A DNA stretch of 12,118 nucleotides from Geobacter sp. UBA1603 (GTDB lineage Bacteria > Desulfobacterota > Desulfuromonadia > Geobacterales > Pseudopelobacteraceae), in NCBI GenBank assembly GCA_002322035.1, contig DCNF01000001.1:1-12118 (forward strand), in the 5' to 3' direction. Below are positions 7,747-12,118 of this stretch, in pieces. Every line of letters starts with the position of its first letter. The first letter of the stretch is position 1. The position numbers and the translations under genes were made by a program. A model generated the notes under the pieces. That model did no database searches, was not told where the DNA came from, and saw only the letters and a list, made by a program, of their open reading frames with translations.

Positions 7747-8714
7747 CAGCGCAGCCCTCCTAATACGCCGGCTTCGGACAGGCGGGCGTAATATGAAGCC
7801 ATAATCATGCGGGTCTGTTCCACATCCTGTGCAATTGCCTGAACAAGCTGGTCAGGCCCGGCAAAGGTACGCATATCACGCAGGCGTTCAACAAATCTGA
7901 CTTCAAGCCGATGACCGTACAGGTCGCCGTTGAAATCCAGCATAAACACCTCACACGAACGAGCCTCATCTCCAAATGTAGGATTCGTACCGATCGTGCA
8001 GGCGCCTTCCAAAAACAGCCCATCACAAGTTACTGCCACGGCATAGACCCCATCACGCGGCATCAAACCAGACGTATCCGTGATGTTTGCCGTCGGAAAA
8101 CCAAGGGCCCGGCCACGATGATGCCCATGGCTGACAGTTCCGCTGACACAGTGCAGCCGGCCGAGAATGTTCGCCGCCGCTCGGACTTCACCATCCAGAA
8201 TCATCCGGCGCGCACGGCTGCTGCTGAAAACACCGCCCTGATCACCCACCGGCTCAACATCTTCAAGCGTGAATCCGAGCTCTGCGCCAAGGATTTCAAG
8301 AGTTGCGTAGCTGCCTTTCCGACCGCGTCCGAAACAATAGTCATGGCCGATAATAATATGGCGCATTCCGAGCGCCCCGCACAACGTGGCGGATACAAAC
8401 TGTTCGGCAGATATGGCTGCAAAAGCCTCGTCAAAACGGATTACGGCAAGAATGTCAATGCCTGAATTTTCAATCAGCGCGACCTTCTGTCCAACATCGG
8501 TAATCAGCATCGGGGCCGCATCGGGAGCAACGACGCTCATCGGATGCGGCTCAAACGTAACCACAACGGCCGGGAGCCCCCGTTCGGCGGCACGCACGGC
8601 CAACCGTCGGAAAATCTCGGCATGACCGCGGTGAACGCCGTCAAAATTGCCTATGGTCAGCACCGAGCCGGTGAGGGCCTGTGGAACAATATCAGAGGAG
8701 GTCAGTATACGCAT
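7746..8714 (-). CDS. ribF: Bifunctional riboflavin kinase / FAD synthetase
   Basis: RibF phosphorylates riboflavin to FMN and adenylylates FMN to FAD in the cytoplasm. The 322 residues cover both halves. The N-terminal nucleotidyltransferase part has GNFDGVHRGH (22-31), TFEPHP (53-58), IIGHDYCFGRGRKG (121-134) and SSSRAR (164-169, the ISSTxIR position). The C-terminal flavokinase part has GRALGFPTANI (201-211) with the PTAN motif, DGVYAV (221-226), GTNPTFG (242-248) and the catalytic glutamate in EVFMLDF (E255). The ATG at 8714 gives the usual short lead to the first strand. No good Shine-Dalgarno precedes it (ATTACAGTAGCATTCC), so translation may be weak or partly dependent on recG translation; the gap after recG is 38 bases. 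It starts the tightly packed run ribF, UPF0104, DUF2723, aroE. No FMN riboswitch is visible upstream. Confidence 0.97.
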   Translation of the reverse strand: MRILTSSDIVPQALTGSVLTIGNFDGVHRGHAEIFRRLAVRAAERGLPAVVVTFEPHPMSVVAPDAAPMLITDVGQKVALIENSGIDILAVIRFDEAFAAISAEQFVSATLCGALGMRHIIIGHDYCFGRGRKGSYATLEILGAELGFTLEDVEPVGDQGGVFSSSRARRMILDGEVRAAANILGRLHCVSGTVSHGHHRGRALGFPTANITDTSGLMPRDGVYAVAVTCDGLFLEGACTIGTNPTFGDEARSCEVFMLDFNGDLYGHRLEVRFVERLRDMRTFAGPDQLVQAIAQDVEQTRMIMASYYARLSEAGVLGGLR

Positions 8715-8752
8715 GGAATGCTACTGTAATTCAGTTCCCGGTAAAATACCAT

Positions 8753-11104
8753 CTATCCGATTGATGCCAGCTCAAGCCGGCGGCCCCAGCGACGGATAAG
8801 CTCATCGTACAGGCGCACAGACGCCGGAGATGCAAGGAGCGGGTCCGCATCCAGAATACGGGAAGCCGCCTGGCGGGCCTGTTCAAGCACCACCCCGTCC
8901 TTAAGGATGTCAGCAACCCGGAAATCGGGCAGGCCAGCCTGCCGGGTCCCCAGAAAATCGCCCGGTCCGCGCAGTTCAAGATCCGCTTCGGCAATCCGGA
9001 ATCCATCGGTTGTGGATTCCATGACCTGTAACCGGCGTCGTCCGTCTTCCGAAAGCTTGCCCGTCGTGATCAGCAGGCAGCGGGAGACCCCCTCCCCTCG
9101 CCCGACCCGGCCGCGAAGCTGGTGAAGCTGCGACAAGCCAAACCGCTCGGCATGTTCAATAGCCATCACGGTTGCATTCGGCACATCAATGCCGACTTCG
9201 ATCACGGTGGTCGCAACAAGTACCTGGATTTGGCGTGCCTTGAATGCCGCCATCACATCCTCTTTTTCCTGGGGCGTCATCCTCCCATGCAGAAGGCCGA
9301 TCGAGAAGTCAGGAAAGATCTGGCCGCCGAGCTGTTCCGCCATTTGGGTGGCAGCCTTCATGTCGCTCTTTTCGGTCTCCTCGACAAGCGGGTAGATAAC
9401 ATACGCCTGCCTCCCCCGCTCCACCTCGCTGCGGATGATTTCGTATACCTCGTGGCGCCGCGACTCATAGACGACCTGCGTCCTGACCGGCGTCCGCCCC
9501 GGAGGGAGTTCATCAATAACCGAAAGCGAAAGATCACCGAACAGCGTCATGGCCAGAGTACGGGGGATCGGTGTGGCCGTCATCACCAGAACATCCGGAT
9601 TGTTCCCCTTCTTCTTGAGCAAGCCGCGCTGCAACACTCCAAACCGGTGCTGTTCATCTATTATTCCCAGTCCGAGCCGTAAAAATTCGACTTTTTCCTG
9701 AATCACCGCATGGGTTCCGATCACAATGTGCGCCCTGCCGGAGGCAATCCGCTCCAAAACGATTTTCTTCTCTTTACCTTTCAGGGCTGATGTGACCAGA
9801 ACGGTTTCGATCCCGAGCTGGGAACACCAGCGGTGAATCGTATGCCAATGCTGCTCGGCCAGGATTTCGGTCGGGGCCATAAGAGCGACCTGGTAATCGT
9901 TCTCAACCACGATCAATGCCGCCATCAATGCCACCAGGGTTTTACCGCTTCCCACATCACCCTGCACAAGGCGGTGCATCGGGTGGGGAGACATCAAATC
10001 AGCCTTGATCTCTGTCAACACACGTCTCTGGGCTGCGGTCAGATCAAACGGCAGCAGACGGATCAGCTCTTTGGTATAGCGATGGGTAACCTGAAAAGCA
10101 ATTCCCTCTTCCAGGGCCACACCGCGCTTTTTGAGGAGCAGCCCCAGTTCCCAGAAGAAAAATTCGTCAAACGCCAGAGAATGGTGCGCAACGGTCCGTC
10201 CCTGGTTCAGGTGGGCCAGCTCAACTCCAGCATCAGGACGGTGGAGCGTTACGAGGCCCTGCTGAACCGGCATATAACCGTATTCAGTAACGACTTCCAG
10301 AGGAATTGCCTGATCGACATCTGCCAGAAACCGATCCACAACATCACGCATCAGCTTACGCATCGATTTCTGGTGCAGCCCCTCTGTCAGCGGATAGACC
10401 GGCACAATCCGGCCAAAGTTGACCGCATCGGCAGCCATGTAGGCTGAAAGGTCCGTGTCACCCTCAAGCCATTCGACATCCGGATGATGCACCTCACGCT
10501 GATAGCCGAACTGGGAAACCTCGCCGGTGAAGAGCCCCCGGCGGCCGACCCTCCAGGTCCGCTGCATCCAGACCAGATTGGAGTGAAACCATTTCAGGCT
10601 GATCTGGCCGCTGCCATCGCTGACAATTACTTCAAATACCCGTCGGCCTCCCTTGGTGACAACTGCCGCAGCAGAGCTGACAGTGCCGCTGAAAACCTGA
10701 CTGGCACCGGGGCGTAAACGCCCGATCGGAACCACCTCGCGCCGGTCTTCATACCGGAGCGGCAACAGGTACAGGGCATCCTCAACCGTCTCAATCCCGC
10801 GTCGTGTCAACAGATCGGCCAGCTTCGGCCCGACACCTCGAATGTGCTGCACTCCGGTTTGAAGGTTTTTACGCGATATGACCTGACGGGCACCGCCCCC
10901 CCTGTCACCGCCTGAATCTGAATCAAAGCCGGGCGGACGGGACAGCACGAGCTGCCTGTCTTTGACAAGCACGTCAAACTGCCAGCACTGTCCCCCCCCG
11001 ACCTGCGTGAGCAGACCTGACGGCAGGGTAAGCGAGCCGTCATCATTCACCGACAGTCGCAATGGCGAACCGGCGGGAGTAATACTGTCACTATGACCAG
11101 CCAT
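8753..11104 (-). CDS. recG: ATP-dependent DNA helicase RecG with an AbrB-like N-terminal extension
   Basis: RecG remodels stalled replication forks and branched DNA. From the ATG at 11104 it has 783 residues, about 90 more than the E. coli protein. The wedge domain begins near residue 88 (IRGVGPKLADLL). Helicase motifs in order: Q-type LTAAQRRVL (355-363), Walker A GDVGSGKT (382-389), MAPTEILAEQH (409-419), DEQHRFGV (483-490, DExH box), TATPIPRT (509-516), GLLHGRM (603-609), VIEVGIDVP (634-642), QLHQLRGRVGRG (659-670), then the RecG-specific DLELRGPGDFLGTRQAG (708-724). Residues about 15-56 resemble an AbrB/SpoVT half-barrel (strand, DDGSLTLPSGLL, strand, RQLVLSRP). An upstream TTG at 11128 would add eight residues but lies inside the 3' arm of the terminator hairpin, so I prefer the ATG. 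Neither start has a strong Shine-Dalgarno. The extension is unusual; the helicase assignment is certain. Confidence 0.97.
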   Translation of the reverse strand: MAGHSDSITPAGSPLRLSVNDDGSLTLPSGLLTQVGGGQCWQFDVLVKDRQLVLSRPPGFDSDSGGDRGGGARQVISRKNLQTGVQHIRGVGPKLADLLTRRGIETVEDALYLLPLRYEDRREVVPIGRLRPGASQVFSGTVSSAAAVVTKGGRRVFEVIVSDGSGQISLKWFHSNLVWMQRTWRVGRRGLFTGEVSQFGYQREVHHPDVEWLEGDTDLSAYMAADAVNFGRIVPVYPLTEGLHQKSMRKLMRDVVDRFLADVDQAIPLEVVTEYGYMPVQQGLVTLHRPDAGVELAHLNQGRTVAHHSLAFDEFFFWELGLLLKKRGVALEEGIAFQVTHRYTKELIRLLPFDLTAAQRRVLTEIKADLMSPHPMHRLVQGDVGSGKTLVALMAALIVVENDYQVALMAPTEILAEQHWHTIHRWCSQLGIETVLVTSALKGKEKKIVLERIASGRAHIVIGTHAVIQEKVEFLRLGLGIIDEQHRFGVLQRGLLKKKGNNPDVLVMTATPIPRTLAMTLFGDLSLSVIDELPPGRTPVRTQVVYESRRHEVYEIIRSEVERGRQAYVIYPLVEETEKSDMKAATQMAEQLGGQIFPDFSIGLLHGRMTPQEKEDVMAAFKARQIQVLVATTVIEVGIDVPNATVMAIEHAERFGLSQLHQLRGRVGRGEGVSRCLLITTGKLSEDGRRRLQVMESTTDGFRIAEADLELRGPGDFLGTRQAGLPDFRVADILKDGVVLEQARQAASRILDADPLLASPASVRLYDELIRRWGRRLELASIG

Positions 11105-11123
11105 AATTCGTGTTCTCAAACGC

Positions 11124-11157
11124 AACAACCCCCGCGGATTGCTCCAGGGGGGCTGTT
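11124..11157 (-). terminator. Probable intrinsic terminator after the carB-greA-DUF1858 unit
   Basis: An imperfect hairpin: outer stem AACA/TGTT (11124-11127 with 11154-11157), one mismatch, a five-pair C/G stem (11129-11133 with 11148-11152), a small internal loop, then GGA/TCC (11136-11138 with 11143-11145) around a four-base loop. On the minus strand the final arm runs into TTGTTGCGTTT, a modest U-rich tail. It sits 28 bases beyond the DUF1858 stop and about 20 bases before the recG ATG, as expected between two transcription units. The broken U-tract suggests partial read-through into recG. No convincing recG promoter is visible in the gap. Confidence 0.6.
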
Positions 11158-11185
11158 AGGTGTTGACTGTGAAAATTCCAACCGG

Positions 11186-11386
11186 CTAGCCTACTGCGGC
11201 GTTCAGGTCGGCCAGAAGCAGTTCGGGATCGATGCCGTGAGCCATGGCACCCTGTTCGAGACTCTCATTCTGAGCCCCCATGCAGCCGACACATCCGAGA
11301 TTGTGTTTCTGCAACACCGCGACCGCCGCCGGGTACATGCGCATAACCTCAAAAAACGTCATATCCTTGGTGATCTTGCCTGCCAT
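11186..11386 (-). CDS. DUF1858 small redox-disulfide domain protein
   Basis: This 66-residue protein consists of a single DUF1858 domain, the family also named hybrid-cluster-protein-associated redox disulfide domain. The pattern is visible: an N-terminal ITKDMTFFEVMRMYP helix entry, then VLQKHNLGCVGCMGA with C32 and C35 spaced as CxxC, then the ESLEQGAMAHGIDPELLLADLN helix that closes the domain. The cysteine pair probably forms a reversible disulfide; its partner is unknown. A good Shine-Dalgarno (GGGGGA) lies seven bases before the ATG. It follows greA by 38 bases and is followed by a terminator, so it is probably the last gene of the carB-greA transcript. No hybrid-cluster protein gene is nearby. 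Family confident, function not. Confidence 0.9.
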   Translation of the reverse strand: MAGKITKDMTFFEVMRMYPAAVAVLQKHNLGCVGCMGAQNESLEQGAMAHGIDPELLLADLNAAVG

Positions 11387-11424
11387 AGTGTGTCCCCCGT
11401 TATCTAGACCTGCCCTTTACAGCA

Positions 11425-11901
11425 CTATTCATATTTGATATCGATAACTTCGTATTCCTTTGTGCCTGACGGCACCTTGACCGTCACCGAAGCATCAAGC
11501 TTATGACCGATCAGCGCCTTCCCAACCGGCGATGAGCAGGAGATCTTGCCCAATTTGATATCGGCTTCATCTTCGCCGACAATTTTATAGGTCACCTCTT
11601 CTTCGGTGGCTGTGTCATAGAGGGTCACCGTTGAACCGAACACAACCTTATCCGGCTTGAGTCCCGACAGGTCTACCACATGGGCCCGGGCCAGTTTCCC
11701 CTGGAGTTCCAGTATCCGCCCCTCGATGAAGCCCTGGCGGTTTTTCGCGGCATCATACTCGGCATTTTCCGACAGATCGCCATGGCTGCGTGCTTCAGCA
11801 ATATCCTGGATTACCTTCGGACGCTCTTCGCGAATAAGCCGTTTGAGCTCTTCCTGCAGCGTCTCATAGCTCTCTCGGGTAAGAGGGATCGTGTGCGACA
11901 T
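11425..11901 (-). CDS. greA: Transcription elongation factor GreA
   Basis: GreA enters the secondary channel of RNA polymerase and stimulates cleavage of backtracked transcripts. The 158 residues are the family length. The N-terminal coiled coil (about 1-76) has the acidic tip GDLSENAEYDAAK (41-53), including D42 and E45, equivalent to the catalytic acids D41 and E44 of E. coli GreA. The C-terminal FKBP-like domain has the conserved SSPVGKALIGHKLDASVTVK block (123-142). The pattern fits GreA rather than GreB. A strong Shine-Dalgarno (GGAGGAG) lies nine bases before the ATG. It starts 25 bases after the carB stop with no visible promoter, so it is most likely cotranscribed with carB. Confidence 0.97.
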   Translation of the reverse strand: MSHTIPLTRESYETLQEELKRLIREERPKVIQDIAEARSHGDLSENAEYDAAKNRQGFIEGRILELQGKLARAHVVDLSGLKPDKVVFGSTVTLYDTATEEEVTYKIVGEDEADIKLGKISCSSPVGKALIGHKLDASVTVKVPSGTKEYEVIDIKYE

Positions 11902-11926
11902 CGTCTGCTACTCCTCCAAAACGTAA

Positions 11927-12118
11927 TTACGACAGATAATCCTGCAGCGCGGTAACCCGCAGTTCCTGATGCAGCAGTGACAAGATGGCTTCAGCAGCGG
12001 CATTGGCGCCGGTTACGGTTGTATAATAGGCGATGCCGTGCATCAGAGATTCACGGCGGATTGAGAACGAGTCTGCCACCGCCTGGGCCCCCTGGGTGGT
12101 GTTGACCACAAGCTGTAC
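11927..12118 (-). CDS. carB: Carbamoyl-phosphate synthase large subunit, C-terminal end only
   Basis: Only the last 63 residues and the stop are in the window; the gene continues past base 12118. The sequence (VQLVVNTTQGAQAVADSFSIRR, then the IAYYTT and GANAAAEAI stretches) matches the C-terminal MGS-like allosteric domain of CarB, where nucleotide effectors bind. CarB makes carbamoyl phosphate from bicarbonate, ATP and glutamine-derived ammonia with CarA, for pyrimidine and arginine synthesis. The tail ends in LQDYLS with TAA at 11929-11927. An internal ATG (MVNTTQ-like in another codon phase reading) is not the start; the true start lies about 3 kb upstream, outside the window. Confidence 0.9.
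   Translation of the reverse strand, partial: VQLVVNTTQGAQAVADSFSIRRESLMHGIAYYTTVTGANAAAEAILSLLHQELRVTALQDYLS

Noticed and set aside
8715..8752. FMN riboswitch before ribF
   Set aside because: The gap is only 38 bases, far too short for the aptamer, and shows none of its conserved blocks.
11105..11185. Possible promoter for recG (TTGGAA, 17-base spacer, TAACAG on the minus strand)
   Set aside because: Only four and three of six consensus matches, and the predicted transcript would run straight through the hairpin. Too weak to annotate.
1..12118. A defence system, prophage, integrative element or CRISPR array
   Set aside because: Both strands were read for integrases, transposases, regularly spaced repeats and known defence domains; none is present. 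All genes are core metabolic, repair, transcription, membrane or pilus genes in one orientation.

Overview
The window reads as a piece of a chromosome from a Geobacter-like bacterium (Desulfuromonadia/Geobacterales). Over most of its length it is moderately GC-rich. The evidence is the pilB-pilT-pilC order known from the Geobacter type IV pilus locus, the Geobacter-like protein sequences (inferred from memory of the families, not from a search), and the carB-greA neighbourhood. A low-to-middle-GC geobacter such as Trichlorobacter would fit, but the genus is a guess. Every gene lies on the minus strand, so transcription runs from right to left, and coding sequence fills almost the whole window. 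No gap exceeds about 80 bases. I see no tRNA or rRNA, insertion sequence, CRISPR array or phage gene.

Right end (11186-12118): the C-terminal tail of carB, then greA 25 bases later, then a small DUF1858 redox-disulfide protein. This reads as the end of a pyrimidine/transcription-factor operon, and an imperfect hairpin terminator at 11124-11157 closes it. Middle (3993-11104): recG, ribF, an UPF0104/YbhN-like membrane protein, a DUF2723 GT-C-type membrane protein and aroE. The last four are tightly packed with 1- to 4-base overlaps, so they probably form one translationally coupled transcript that combines housekeeping enzymes (riboflavin kinase/FAD synthetase, shikimate dehydrogenase) with two envelope proteins that may handle lipid-linked sugars. 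Left end (1-3988): a near-consensus sigma-70 promoter just downstream of aroE drives pilB, pilT and pilC, which encode the extension ATPase, the retraction ATPase and the inner-membrane platform of a type IV pilus.

The strongest anomaly is in pilC. Its first half (codons 1 to about 157) has the same codon use as its neighbours. The second half, from roughly base 620 and fully from base 470 down to base 1, ends almost every codon in G or C and encodes a protein that looks betaproteobacterial. The reading frame stays open across the switch. This is either a true recombinant (mosaic) pilC or a chimeric assembly joined at the conserved PilC membrane segment. Other points worth a look are an AbrB-like N-terminal extension on RecG, two c-di-GMP-type MshEN motifs in PilB, and the paired DUF2723/UPF0104 genes upstream of the pilus operon. 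I found no clearly new multi-gene system; apart from pilC the region is a normal chromosomal core.
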